The position numbers were made by a program, and so were the translations under genes. Shown here in pieces: positions 14,590 to 22,051 of a DNA stretch of 25,775 nucleotides (the first letter of the stretch is position 1; every line of letters starts with the position of its first letter). Source of the stretch: Lawsonibacter sp900766145 (GTDB taxonomy: Bacteria; Bacillota; Clostridia; Oscillospirales; Oscillospiraceae); NCBI RefSeq assembly GCF_030372275.1, contig NZ_JAUDDJ010000033.1. One strand, written 5' to 3'. The notes beneath the pieces were generated by a model that was not told the origin of the DNA, did not search any database, and saw nothing but the letters and a program-made list of their open reading frames with translations.

Positions 14590-15363
14590 TCACATCGTTT
14601 GATCTTGCTGAATGAGCAGTTTCAGGGCCTCCACCCCCACCTCAATGGCGGCGGAGGTGTCATGGGACTCCTTCTGGTCCAGTCCGGCCTTCTCCCGCTC
14701 CTGGTTCCAAATGACGTGGAACACCGAGCCGCACCGCACGCCCCTTGCGGCGGCCACGGCAAACAGGGCGGCCGATTCCATCTCGCTGGCCAGCACGCCC
14801 AGGCGCTTCCATGCCTCCCACTTCTGCTCCAGCTCGTAGCTCACCGGCATGCGGGCAGGCGAGTGCTGCCCGTAGAAGGAATCCTTACACTGGACCACTC
14901 CGGCGTGCCAGGGCTTGCCCAAATTCTGAGCCGCCTGGACCAAGGCCTGAGTGACCGTAAAGTCGGGGACGGCGGGCCACTCGATGGGGGCATACTCCCG
15001 GCTGGTGCCCTCCATGCGCACTGCGCCGGTGGCCACCACCACATCGTCGCTCTGCACCTCCAGCTTGATGCCGCCGCAGGTGCCCACCCGCACAAAGGTG
15101 TGGCAACCCAGGTTGCACAGCTCCTCCATGGCGATGGCGGCGGAAGGGCCGCCGATGCCGGTGGACACCACGCTCACCTTCTCCCCCAGGAGGGTGCCGG
15201 TGTAGGTGGTGTACTCCCGGTTGGTCTGGACATGGACGGGAGCATCGAAGTGCTGGGCGATGGCCTGGCACCGCCCCGGATCGCCGGGCAGGATGCAGTA
15301 CTTTCCCACCTGTCCGGGGGCACACTGGATATGAAATTGCAGCTCGCGGCTCTGTTCATCCAT
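14590..15363 (-). CDS. udp: Uridine phosphorylase
   Basis: Phosphorolysis of uridine to uracil and ribose-1-phosphate; nucleoside salvage. 257 residues from the ATG at 15363, which has AAAGGAGGG seven bases upstream; the upstream extension to 15432 carries the promoter and is not coding. Family signatures: YCILPGDPGRCQAIAQHF, STGIGGPSAAIAMEEL (phosphate loop), RVGTCGGIKLEV, DSFYGQHS and VLASEMESAALFAVAAARG (ribose-binding MES/E). Complete and normal in size. Whether uridine alone is used or also other nucleosides is not visible. Confidence 0.94.
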   Translation of the reverse strand: MDEQSRELQFHIQCAPGQVGKYCILPGDPGRCQAIAQHFDAPVHVQTNREYTTYTGTLLGEKVSVVSTGIGGPSAAIAMEELCNLGCHTFVRVGTCGGIKLEVQSDDVVVATGAVRMEGTSREYAPIEWPAVPDFTVTQALVQAAQNLGKPWHAGVVQCKDSFYGQHSPARMPVSYELEQKWEAWKRLGVLASEMESAALFAVAAARGVRCGSVFHVIWNQEREKAGLDQKESHDTSAAIEVGVEALKLLIQQDQTM

Positions 15364-15397
15364 GGATTTTCCCTCCTTTAGGTAATCTGTTTCCTCT

Positions 15398-15426
15398 ATT
15401 ATACCCGCTGTGTTCGGCAAAGGCAA
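15398..15426 (-). promoter_or_regulatory. Promoter of udp
   Basis: Minus strand TTGCCT (15426-15421), 17-base spacer, consensus TATAAT (15403-15398), immediately after the stop of the XRE gene. Confidence 0.65.
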
Positions 15427-15428
15427 GT

Positions 15429-15758
15429 TCACAGCTTCTCGCCCGCCACCCAGGTGATAAAGTGGTCGGCCAACTCCAACTGCTTTTCATCCAATCCCTG
15501 CAGCTTCTCTGCCACCGTTTTTTTACGATCCATTTTTTCTCGTCGCACAGCCCCCAAAAGCAGCTCATCCGGCGTTGTTTCCAGCGCCTGACAAATGCGA
15601 ATGAAAACCTCCAGGCTTGGGATAGACTTGGCTCGCTCAATATTGGAAAGATAGTTGCTGTTAATATCGCACCGCTCGCACACCTGCACTTGTTTTAGTC
15701 CCAATGCCCTTCTTCTTGCGGCAATTCGTCTTCCGATTAAAGAGTAGTCCAAGGCCAT
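15429..15758 (-). CDS. XRE-family helix-turn-helix regulator
   Basis: 109 residues. The Cro/CI-type HTH occupies about residues 6-68: IGRRIAARRRALGLKQVQVC, DINSNYLSNIERAKSIPSLE and FIRICQALETTPDELLLG. A short basic linker and a C-terminal helix (EKLQGLDEKQLELADHFITW) follow, probably for dimerisation. Such stand-alone XRE proteins are abundant in Clostridia. It is divergent from a 79-residue unknown across a spacer with two palindromes, which suggests it controls itself and that gene. GAGGTGAT precedes the ATG. Confidence 0.92.
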   Translation of the reverse strand: MALDYSLIGRRIAARRRALGLKQVQVCERCDINSNYLSNIERAKSIPSLEVFIRICQALETTPDELLLGAVRREKMDRKKTVAEKLQGLDEKQLELADHFITWVAGEKL

Positions 15759-15832
15759 CCGATCACCTCTCTTCTATTCTTCCATACTTACTCTTATTGT
15801 ATTGGTATCCCATCTCTCAAAAAATAATCTAT

Positions 15833-15889
15833 AAGTGTTTTTTACACTTGACGTATTATTATTTTGATATTATAGTTGATTTATCAACT
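15833..15889 (+). promoter_or_regulatory. Promoter and two palindromes upstream of the 79-aa gene
   Basis: TTGACG (15848-15853), 17-base spacer, TATAGT (15871-15876). Palindrome A, AAGTGT-N5-ACACTT (15833-15849), abuts the -35. Palindrome B, AGTTGAT-TT-ATCAACT (15874-15889), covers the end of the -10 and the expected start point. Positions suit operator sites of the divergent XRE regulator. Confidence 0.65.
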
Positions 15890-15914
15890 TAAAGATCAAG
15901 GTCGAGGAGCGCAT

Positions 15915-16154
15915 ATGGACTCTTTTTCTCCTGATTTACTGGAACATCTGACTATACTCACCGGATGTACCTATCTTTCTGACCTGCGGATGCAGCCTTT
16001 TCTTTCTCCGAAGCTCTATTTGGCCTTAGCTGCCACTCCGGTTCAAAGCTATTCCACCGCCCAGTGGAAAGAAGCCCTAAGCTATCTCACGGGAATCGAT
16101 TTTGATGGGGATGCTTCCAGCTGCCGCCAGCTGCTCCTACAGTATTTTTCTTAA
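15915..16154 (+). CDS. Unknown small protein, 79 aa
   Basis: I do not recognise it. Start chosen at 15915 because GAGGAG lies 5 bases upstream; an earlier ATG at 15876 falls within the promoter. The product (MDSFSPDLLEHLTILTG onward) is soluble, with no membrane segment or signal peptide, two cysteines and a mix of predicted helices: residues about 5-14, 27-36 and 44-53. It has its own strong promoter and is divergent from the XRE gene. It could be a regulator target or an anti-regulator. It ends just before the thrS promoter. Confidence 0.65.
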   Translation: MDSFSPDLLEHLTILTGCTYLSDLRMQPFLSPKLYLALAATPVQSYSTAQWKEALSYLTGIDFDGDASSCRQLLLQYFS

Positions 16155-16180
16155 AATTTTTCTTTTCCACCATCCGCTTC

Positions 16181-16209
16181 TTGACATAGCGCCCGCTTGG
16201 TGATATAGT
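16181..16209 (+). promoter_or_regulatory. thrS promoter
   Basis: Consensus TTGACA (16181-16186), 17-base spacer, TATAGT (16204-16209). Initiation is expected near 16216, at the start of the T-box leader. Confidence 0.85.
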
Positions 16210-16215
16210 ATCCGC

Positions 16216-16457
16216 GTAAAATCGGCACTGACGGAGACCAAGCCGCGTTTGCCCCGCCCAGAGAGGAACACAACTGCTGAAAGTGTTCTGCGGGACCCTC
16301 GGCCGTAACCACTCCTGAGCCGCCCGGGAAATAACCGGGCCGGGTCCTCCCGTTACAGAGGTCACGAGCGACGGCCCTTGTGGGCCGTAAGCAGGGTGGA
16401 ACCGTGGAGCTATTTTCGCTTCACCCCTGAAACCAAATCAGGGGTGAGGCGTTTTTC
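16216..16457 (+). promoter_or_regulatory. T-box riboswitch for threonyl-tRNA, with terminator
   Basis: A leader of about 240 bases that senses uncharged tRNA. The T-box itself is AGGGTGGAACCGTG (16393-16406), nearly the universal consensus. The AGAGAG motif of stem I is at 16259-16264, followed by a hairpin GAACAC/GTGTTC (16265-16287). The likely specifier is ACC (Thr) at 16308-16310, followed by a purine as usual. The terminator is a 14-bp stem (16417-16430 with 16438-16451, one G-U) followed by TTTTT. Threonine starvation should stabilise the antiterminator and switch on thrS 40 bases downstream. Specifier placement is by eye. Confidence 0.93.
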
Positions 16458-16490
16458 TTTACCCCAATGATCGGAAAGGAGCTATCATTT

Positions 16491-18260
16491 ATGTCTGAAG
16501 AAGTCAAGAACGAGTTTACCTTTGAAAATCCTGAGTACCGCAAAACCTATTGGCACACCTGTTCTCACATCCTGGCCCAGGCCGTCAAGCGCCTGTACCC
16601 CGAGGTGAAGCTGGCCATCGGCCCCTCCATTGACGAGGGCTTCTACTACGATATGGACTCCCCCTTCCCCTTCACCCCCGAGATCATGGAGCAGATCGAG
16701 GCGGAGATGCGCAAGATCTGTAAGGAGAAGCTGAAGCTGGAGCGCTTTGAGCTGCCCCGTGAGGAGGCCATCAAGTTTATGGAGGAGAAGGGTGAGCCCT
16801 ACAAGGTAGAGCTCATCAACGACCTGCCTGAGGACGCCCACATCTCCTTCTACAAGCAAGGCGAGTTCACCGACCTGTGTGCCGGTCCCCACCTGGACTC
16901 CACCGGCCGGGTCAAGGGCAACGCCATCAAGCTCACCGCCTGCAACGCCGCCTACTGGCGTGGCGACTCCAACCGGGAGACCCTCCAGCGCATCTACGGC
17001 ATCGCCTTCCCCAAGAAGGACCAGCTGGATGAGTATCTGGCCAAGATCGAGGAGGCCAAGAAGCGCGACCACCGCAAGCTGGGTAAGGAGCTGGGTCTGT
17101 TCATGCTCCGGGACGAGGGCCCCGGCTTCCCCTTCTTCCTGCCTAAGGGCATGACTCTGAAGAACACTCTGCTGGACTACTGGCGCCAGGTCCACAAGAA
17201 GTACGGCTATGTGGAGATCTCCACCCCCATCATCCTCAACCGTCAGCTGTGGGAGCGTTCTGGCCACTGGGACCACTATAAGCAGAACATGTACACCACT
17301 GTCATTGACGAGGAAGATTACGCCATCAAGCCCATGAACTGCCCCGGCGGCATGCTGGTCTACGCCAGCGAGCCCCACTCCTACCGTGAGCTGCCCCTGC
17401 GGGTGGGTGAGATCGGCCTGGTCCACCGTCACGAGCTGTCCGGTGCTCTCCACGGTCTGTTCCGTGTGCGCTGCTTCAGCCAGGACGACGCCCACGTCTT
17501 TATGACCCGGGATCAGATGAAGGACGTCATTCAGGAAACCGTGCGCCTTTTTGACGAGGTGTACTCCACCTTCGGTCTGAGCTACACCATCGAGCTGTCC
17601 ACCATGCCCGAGGACCACATCGGCACCGTGGAGGAGTGGGAGCACAACCAGGACATCCTGAAAAACGCCATCACCGACATGGGCAAGGAGTTTGTCATCA
17701 ACGAGGGCGACGGCGCCTTCTATGGCCCCAAGCTGGACTTCCATCTGGCCGACTCTCTGGGACGCACCTGGCAGTGCGGTACCATCCAGCTGGACAGCCA
17801 GCTGCCTGAGCGCTTTGAGCTGGAGTACACCGGCGAGGACGGCCAGAAGCACCGCCCCGTCATGATCCACCGCGTGGTGCTGGGCTCCATCGAGCGCTTC
17901 ATCGGCGTCATCACCGAGCACTTTGCCGGTGCCTTCCCCGCCTGGCTGGCTCCTGTCCAGGTGAAGATCCTGCCTGTCACCGACCGTGCTGCCGACTACG
18001 CCAATGAGCTGTCCAAGCAGCTGGACGAGGCCGGCTTCCGTGTGGAGGTAGACCACCGCAACGAGAAGATCGGCAAGAAGATCCGCGAGGCCACCATGGA
18101 GAAGATCCCCTATATGCTGGTGGTGGGCGACCGGGATATGGAGAACCACACCGTATCCGTGCGTCTGCGCTCCGGCGAGGATCTGGGCGCCATGTCTATA
18201 GCCGACTTTATCGCCAAGCTCAAGACTGTGGTGGATTCCAAGTCCCTGGAGCTGAACTAA
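16491..18260 (+). CDS. thrS: Threonyl-tRNA synthetase lacking the TGS domain
   Basis: Charges tRNA-Thr. 589 residues from ATG 16491, which has AAGGAG 9-10 bases upstream; the earlier ATG at 16467 has no such site. The chain begins almost directly with the editing (N2) domain: HTCSH (H22, H26) and CAGPH (C130, H134) are the deacylation site that removes mis-attached serine. The class II catalytic core has the zinc ligands C284 (MNCPGG), H335 (QDDAH) and H460 (MIHRVVLGS), plus motif 2 FRVRCFSQDDAH. The anticodon-binding domain is about 485-589. The N-terminal TGS domain of the usual ~640-residue enzyme is absent. Controlled by the T-box. Confidence 0.97.
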   Translation: MSEEVKNEFTFENPEYRKTYWHTCSHILAQAVKRLYPEVKLAIGPSIDEGFYYDMDSPFPFTPEIMEQIEAEMRKICKEKLKLERFELPREEAIKFMEEKGEPYKVELINDLPEDAHISFYKQGEFTDLCAGPHLDSTGRVKGNAIKLTACNAAYWRGDSNRETLQRIYGIAFPKKDQLDEYLAKIEEAKKRDHRKLGKELGLFMLRDEGPGFPFFLPKGMTLKNTLLDYWRQVHKKYGYVEISTPIILNRQLWERSGHWDHYKQNMYTTVIDEEDYAIKPMNCPGGMLVYASEPHSYRELPLRVGEIGLVHRHELSGALHGLFRVRCFSQDDAHVFMTRDQMKDVIQETVRLFDEVYSTFGLSYTIELSTMPEDHIGTVEEWEHNQDILKNAITDMGKEFVINEGDGAFYGPKLDFHLADSLGRTWQCGTIQLDSQLPERFELEYTGEDGQKHRPVMIHRVVLGSIERFIGVITEHFAGAFPAWLAPVQVKILPVTDRAADYANELSKQLDEAGFRVEVDHRNEKIGKKIREATMEKIPYMLVVGDRDMENHTVSVRLRSGEDLGAMSIADFIAKLKTVVDSKSLELN

Positions 18261-18275
18261 ATCGCTTTATCACAC

Positions 18276-18309
18276 GGCCGGAGGACGGTTTCCGCCCTCC
18301 GGCCATTTT
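18276..18309 (+). terminator. thrS terminator
   Basis: A 9-bp GC stem (18276-18284 with 18296-18304) followed by ATTTTT, 15 bases after the thrS stop. Confidence 0.8.
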
Positions 18310-18333
18310 TCACTTCAAGGAGGTTTTCCCTTC

Positions 18334-19305
18334 ATGCAGCAGATCACCGGCACGCTGACCAGCCTGGCCATCTATCTGGCCCTGGTGGCCCTGGGTGCCT
18401 TTCTGGGCTCCCGCCCCGTACTCCGTTCCCGTCCCCTGCCCTGGCTGGGCCGGTTTCAAACCGCCGCCCTGCTTTTGCTCATCGTGACCCTGGGGGCCGA
18501 GCTGGGCGCCAACGAGGAGATCACCGCCTCCCTTGGCGTCATTGGCCTGAACGCCTTTGTCATTACCGTTACCTCTATGGTGGGCAGTATGCTGGCTGTC
18601 CACGCCCTGCGCCGGTACATCCTCAAGCTGGACAAGCAGGGCCGCCCGGCGGGCTCCGCCCAATCTCAAGAGCAGCAGGGGGAAAAGGTCAAGGTAGACC
18701 ACACCCTCACCCTGATCATCGTGGTGGCGGTGGTACTGGGCATGGCGGTGGGCCACTTTATACTCCCCGACGCCCTGGTCTCTCACTGCAGCCAGATCAT
18801 CCAGCTGGGCCTGTACCTGCTGCTGTTTCTGGTGGGCCTGGATATGGGCCGCCAGGAGGGCATGCTGGAAAACATCCGTCAGGCCGGTCTGGGGGTCCTG
18901 CTGGTGCCGGTGGCCGTTATGGTGGGCACCTTTGCCGTGACCGCTCTGGCGGGGCTTTTCCTCCCTCTGGGGCCCAAGGACTGTGTAGCTGCCTCCGCCG
19001 GATTCGGGTGGTACTCCCTGGCCCCCACCCTGCTGGCTCCCTACTCCCTCTCCGTGTCAGCCACCGCGTTTCTCTCCAACATTATGCACGAGCTGTTCTC
19101 CATTGTGTTGGTGCCTATTGTGGCCCACCGGCTGGGATATATTGAGGCAGTCGCCCTCCCCGGCGCCACTGCCATGGATACCGTGCTGCCTGTGGTGGTC
19201 AGCGCCACCGACCAGCGCATGGCCATCTACTCCTTTACATCCGGAGCGGTGTTGTCCCTGTCTGTACCCTTCTTTATCCCCGCTATTATCGCCCTGCCCT
19301 TCTAA
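18334..19305 (+). CDS. lysO: LysO-family (DUF340) lysine exporter-like membrane protein
   Basis: 323 residues with about eight or more hydrophobic segments and a charged cytosolic loop in the middle (about 100-125, KLDKQGRPAGSAQSQEQQGE). Family blocks include LLLIVTLGAELGANEEI, LLLFLVGLDMGRQEG, AASAGFGWYSLAPTLLAP, LSNIMHELFSIVLVPI and GATAMDTVLPVVVSATD. E. coli LysO (YbjE) exports lysine; the substrate here is inferred from family only. AAGGAGG lies 7 bases before the ATG. No terminator is visible between its stop and the ECF promoter 7 bases later, so read-through into the sigma gene is possible. Confidence 0.88.
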   Translation: MQQITGTLTSLAIYLALVALGAFLGSRPVLRSRPLPWLGRFQTAALLLLIVTLGAELGANEEITASLGVIGLNAFVITVTSMVGSMLAVHALRRYILKLDKQGRPAGSAQSQEQQGEKVKVDHTLTLIIVVAVVLGMAVGHFILPDALVSHCSQIIQLGLYLLLFLVGLDMGRQEGMLENIRQAGLGVLLVPVAVMVGTFAVTALAGLFLPLGPKDCVAASAGFGWYSLAPTLLAPYSLSVSATAFLSNIMHELFSIVLVPIVAHRLGYIEAVALPGATAMDTVLPVVVSATDQRMAIYSFTSGAVLSLSVPFFIPAIIALPF

Positions 19306-19311
19306 ACTCGT

Positions 19312-19341
19312 TGCAACCATCCCCTCCCCTTTGCGTCTATA
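19312..19341 (+). promoter_or_regulatory. ECF-type promoter in front of the sigma/anti-sigma pair
   Basis: TGCAAC (19312-19317), 16 bases, CGTCTATA (19334-19341). The AAC core, spacing and CGTC match the general ECF promoter form (for example sigma-W TGAAAC-N16-CGTA). Located 37 bases upstream of the sigma gene, so autoregulation is likely. Confidence 0.6.
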
Positions 19342-19377
19342 TGGATAGAGAACCCATTTGGAAGAAAGGAGACCGCC

Positions 19378-19938
19378 ATGGAAGACCAGCAGATCATCCA
19401 ATTATATTGGGACCGGCGGGAGCAGGCCATCTGGGAGAGCGACCGGAAGTACGGCGCCTACTGCCGCTCCATCGCCCGGCGCATCCTGGCGGTGGAGGAG
19501 GACGCGGAGGAGTGCGTCAATGACACCTGGCTCCACGCCTGGAACGCCATGCCGCCCCAGCGCCCCAGCATCCTCTCCGCCTTTTTCGGTAAACTGGCCC
19601 GGAATCTTTCTCTGGACCGCTGGCGGCGCAACCGGGCGGCCAAGCGGGGCGGCGATCAGGTGGAGCTGGCCCTCCACGAGCTGGGAGACTGCCTCCCCGC
19701 CCCCGGCGGGCCGGAGCAGGCCCTGGACGAGAAGGAGACGGGCCGGGTCATCTCCCAGTTTCTCCGCACCCAGCCGGAGCTGGACCGGGCCCTGTTTATC
19801 CGCCGCTACTGGCACCTGGAGCCCATTGCTGCCCTGGCCCAGAGTTTTCATCTGCGGGAGAGCCAGGTCAAATCCAGGCTGTTCCGCACCCGCCAGCGGC
19901 TGAAGGCCGCCCTGGAAAAGGAGGGGATCGCGGTATGA
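19378..19938 (+). CDS. ECF-type RNA polymerase sigma factor
   Basis: 186 residues. Region 2 includes YGAYCRSIARRIL, EDAEECVNDTWLHAWN and the -10 recognition helix near FFGKLARNLSLDRWRRNRA. After a variable linker, region 4 covers FIRRYWHLEPIAALAQSFHLRESQVKSRLFRTRQRLKAAL. AAAGGAG lies 6 bases before the ATG. The stop overlaps the start of the next gene by 4 bases, the standard arrangement for a sigma factor and its membrane anti-sigma factor. The regulon is unknown; the stretch upstream carries an ECF-like promoter. Confidence 0.93.
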   Translation: MEDQQIIQLYWDRREQAIWESDRKYGAYCRSIARRILAVEEDAEECVNDTWLHAWNAMPPQRPSILSAFFGKLARNLSLDRWRRNRAAKRGGDQVELALHELGDCLPAPGGPEQALDEKETGRVISQFLRTQPELDRALFIRRYWHLEPIAALAQSFHLRESQVKSRLFRTRQRLKAALEKEGIAV

Positions 19939-20486
19939 ACGAGGAATTTCTGCTCCAGGCTGTGGGGCACATTGACGAGGACCTGATCGTCCAGGCGGAG
20001 GAATACCGCCCGGCCAAGCGCCCCTCCCTGCGCCGTCCTCTGGCGGGACTGGCCGCCTGTTTGGCGGTGGTGTTTGGCCTGTACTGGGGGATGAACAACC
20101 TTGGGATGGGCAGCGGAGCCAGCAATGGCAGCGCGAGCGCCAGCGGCGGCGGTGCGTCCTCTGAGACAACCACGTCACCCAACGAGGGACAGACCGGCGA
20201 CGGCTCCCCGAATACGGTGGATGAGGTGCTCCTTGTGATCGTGCCAGTGGGGGACAACCGCTACGCTTACTTCCACTATTATGGAGAGGACCGGGTGCTG
20301 GACACCCTGCCCGAGGGCTGCCGCAGCCTGGGCGAGGTGGGCCAGTACACCGAAGGGGAGGATATCCCCTATACGGATATGGATGTGTTCCCCGGCTGCC
20401 CGCTGTGGATTGCCGGCGAGGGCTGGGATGGCCCGGTGTATCTCCAGACGCCGGAGGGCACCTATCTGGAGTGCATCAAGGGGTAA
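19935..20486 (+). CDS. Putative membrane anti-sigma factor with extracytoplasmic domain
   Basis: 183 residues, translationally coupled to the ECF sigma gene, with GGAGGGG 8 bases upstream. The cytosolic N-terminus (1-35, MNEEFLLQAVGHIDEDLIVQ) resembles the short sigma-binding segment of Clostridia anti-sigma proteins; there is no zinc HxxxCxxC motif. One membrane helix spans about 37-52, followed by a Ser/Gly/Thr-rich spacer (58-92) and an outer domain (about 95-183) rich in aromatic and acidic residues, with C119, C145 and C180 able to form a disulfide. I do not recognise the outer domain. Anti-sigma function is inferred from gene order and topology. Confidence 0.75.
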   Translation: MNEEFLLQAVGHIDEDLIVQAEEYRPAKRPSLRRPLAGLAACLAVVFGLYWGMNNLGMGSGASNGSASASGGGASSETTTSPNEGQTGDGSPNTVDEVLLVIVPVGDNRYAYFHYYGEDRVLDTLPEGCRSLGEVGQYTEGEDIPYTDMDVFPGCPLWIAGEGWDGPVYLQTPEGTYLECIKG

Positions 20487-20517
20487 GCACTTAATATTCC
20501 ATCCAAAACGTATAAAA

Positions 20518-20593
20518 AAGGCCAGGGCCATACAGATTGTATGGCCCTGGCCTTAAAAAATGTGCAGAGAGCGTCGCTCTCTGCACATTTTTT
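20518..20593. terminator. Two perfect hairpins in tandem between convergent genes
   Basis: Stem 1 is 16 bp (20518-20533 with 20539-20554). Stem 2 is 18 bp (20555-20572 with 20576-20593) and ends in TTTTTT on the + strand and, by symmetry, on the - strand. They directly abut and terminate both the anti-sigma operon and the CNNM gene, whose stop codon lies in stem 2. Confidence 0.85.
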
Positions 20594-21884
20594 ATTTCTC
20601 TCGGGACTCTTTGCTCTTGCCCTCTTTTTCCTCGGGCTCCTCCAGGACCCGGACCTGGATTTCCAGCACCCGGCGATGCTCCACCTGGGTGACGGTGACA
20701 TCCAGACCCTCAGCCTGGAAGTGGTCGCCCACCTCGGGCACCCGGCCCACCTGCTCCATGACCCAGCCGGACACGGTGGCCGCGTCACAGCTGCCCTTCA
20801 CCTGAAACAGGTCGTACATATCGTCCAGATCGGCGGAGCAGGCGATGAGATAGCTGCCGTCGGCCTGCTTCTGGAAGGTCTCGATGACCTCGTCATGCTC
20901 ATCCCAGATTTCGCCCACCAGCTCCTCCACGATATCCTCCAGGGTGGCAATGCCCTCGGTGCCGCCGTACTCATCCACCACCACGGCCATGTGGGCCTTG
21001 TTCTTCTGGAGGATGCGCAGCAGCTCGGAAATCTTGGTGTTGCCGGTGGTATACAGAACGGGAGCTTTCAAATTAGTCAGGTCGGTCTCACCCCGATAGC
21101 GGGCGGCATAGAAGTCCTTCTCGTGGATGACACCGATGATGTTGTCAATGCTGTCGTGATAAATAGGCAGTCGGGAGTAGCCGCTCTCCACAAACAGGGA
21201 GGCCGCCTCCTCCATGGTGGCGTCGTCCTCCACCGCCACCAGGTCCACCCGGGGAGTGAGGATTTCGGACACCTCCAGGTCGTTGAACTCGATGGCGTTG
21301 CGGATGAGGTCGCTCTCATGCTGGTCCAAACCGCCCTCATTTTCCGCCTGGTCCACCATGCCCACCAACTCTTCCTCGGTAATGCCGTCCTCTCCGCTGT
21401 TGCGGAACACCAGGGACAGCAGGCGCTTCCACTGGGCAAACAGGAAGTTAAGCGGAGTAAGAAGCAGTACGAGCACCCGCAGGAGGGGGGCAGAAAACAT
21501 GGCAAAGGCCTCGGGGTGTTCCTTGGCCAGGCTCTTGGGGGAAACCTCGCCAAAGATGAGGATCACAATGGTGAGCACCGTAGCCGACACCGTAGGGCCA
21601 CGCACGTCGTCGATGAGCTTGATAAAGAGCACCGCGCCGATGGTGGTGGCCACGTTGTTGACGATGTTGTTGCCGATGAGGATGGTAGACAGAAGCTTGT
21701 CATAATCCTCCGCCAAGTCCAGCGTGCGCTGGGCTCGCCGGTCCCCGTTGTCCGCCCGGTTTTTCAGGCGAATGCGGTTAAGGGAGGTAAAGGCCGTCTC
21801 GGTGGCGGAAAAGTAGGCGGACATCATAACAAGAAAAATCAGGGCGGCAATCATGCCTATACTGGTACTGTCCATGTTGGACAC
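20592..21884 (-). CDS. CNNM/HlyC-CorC family membrane protein with CBS pair
   Basis: 430 residues. The N-terminal DUF21 (CNNM) membrane domain, about 1-190, starts with IGMIAALIFLVMMSAYFSATETAFTSLN and includes LIGNNIVNNVATTIG and GEVSPKSLAKEHPE. Two CBS domains follow (about 205-330: EILTPRVDLVAVEDD and MAVVVDEYGGTEGIATLEDIVEELVGEI). A C-terminal CorC_HlyC domain (about 340-420) and a charged tail complete it. Relatives export Mg2+ or Co2+ or resist them; the old hemolysin name has no support here. The likely start is GTG 21884 with GGAG 5 bases upstream; the in-frame ATG 9 bases later is the alternative. Confidence 0.93.
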   Translation of the reverse strand: MSNMDSTSIGMIAALIFLVMMSAYFSATETAFTSLNRIRLKNRADNGDRRAQRTLDLAEDYDKLLSTILIGNNIVNNVATTIGAVLFIKLIDDVRGPTVSATVLTIVILIFGEVSPKSLAKEHPEAFAMFSAPLLRVLVLLLTPLNFLFAQWKRLLSLVFRNSGEDGITEEELVGMVDQAENEGGLDQHESDLIRNAIEFNDLEVSEILTPRVDLVAVEDDATMEEAASLFVESGYSRLPIYHDSIDNIIGVIHEKDFYAARYRGETDLTNLKAPVLYTTGNTKISELLRILQKNKAHMAVVVDEYGGTEGIATLEDIVEELVGEIWDEHDEVIETFQKQADGSYLIACSADLDDMYDLFQVKGSCDAATVSGWVMEQVGRVPEVGDHFQAEGLDVTVTQVEHRRVLEIQVRVLEEPEEKEGKSKESREK

Positions 21885-21930
21885 ATCAACTCCACTTTCT
21901 CAATAAATTTTTTGCGCTGGTTAGTAATGT

Positions 21931-21959
21931 ACTATATCATAGTTTTCCCAGGATTGCAA
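21931..21959 (-). promoter_or_regulatory. Promoter of the CNNM gene
   Basis: Minus strand TTGCAA (21959-21954), 17-base spacer, TATAGT (21936-21931), about 45 bases upstream of the GTG start. Confidence 0.65.
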
Positions 21960-22007
21960 ACAGCATATCCAACGGATTTTCCAGCATTTCTGCCGATTTT
22001 CTATCAG

Positions 22008-22041
22008 AAAACGCGGTGTGCATATCAGCACACCGCGTTTT
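22008..22041 (-). terminator. htpG terminator
   Basis: A perfect 14-bp stem (22008-22021 with 22028-22041) whose minus-strand 3' side ends in TTTT, 10 bases after the htpG stop. Confidence 0.85.
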
Positions 22042-22051
22042 CGCACATTTC

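Noticed and set aside
16485..18149. 554-residue open frame antisense to thrS
   Set aside because: A mirror of a highly biased housekeeping gene; no domain or ribosome site.
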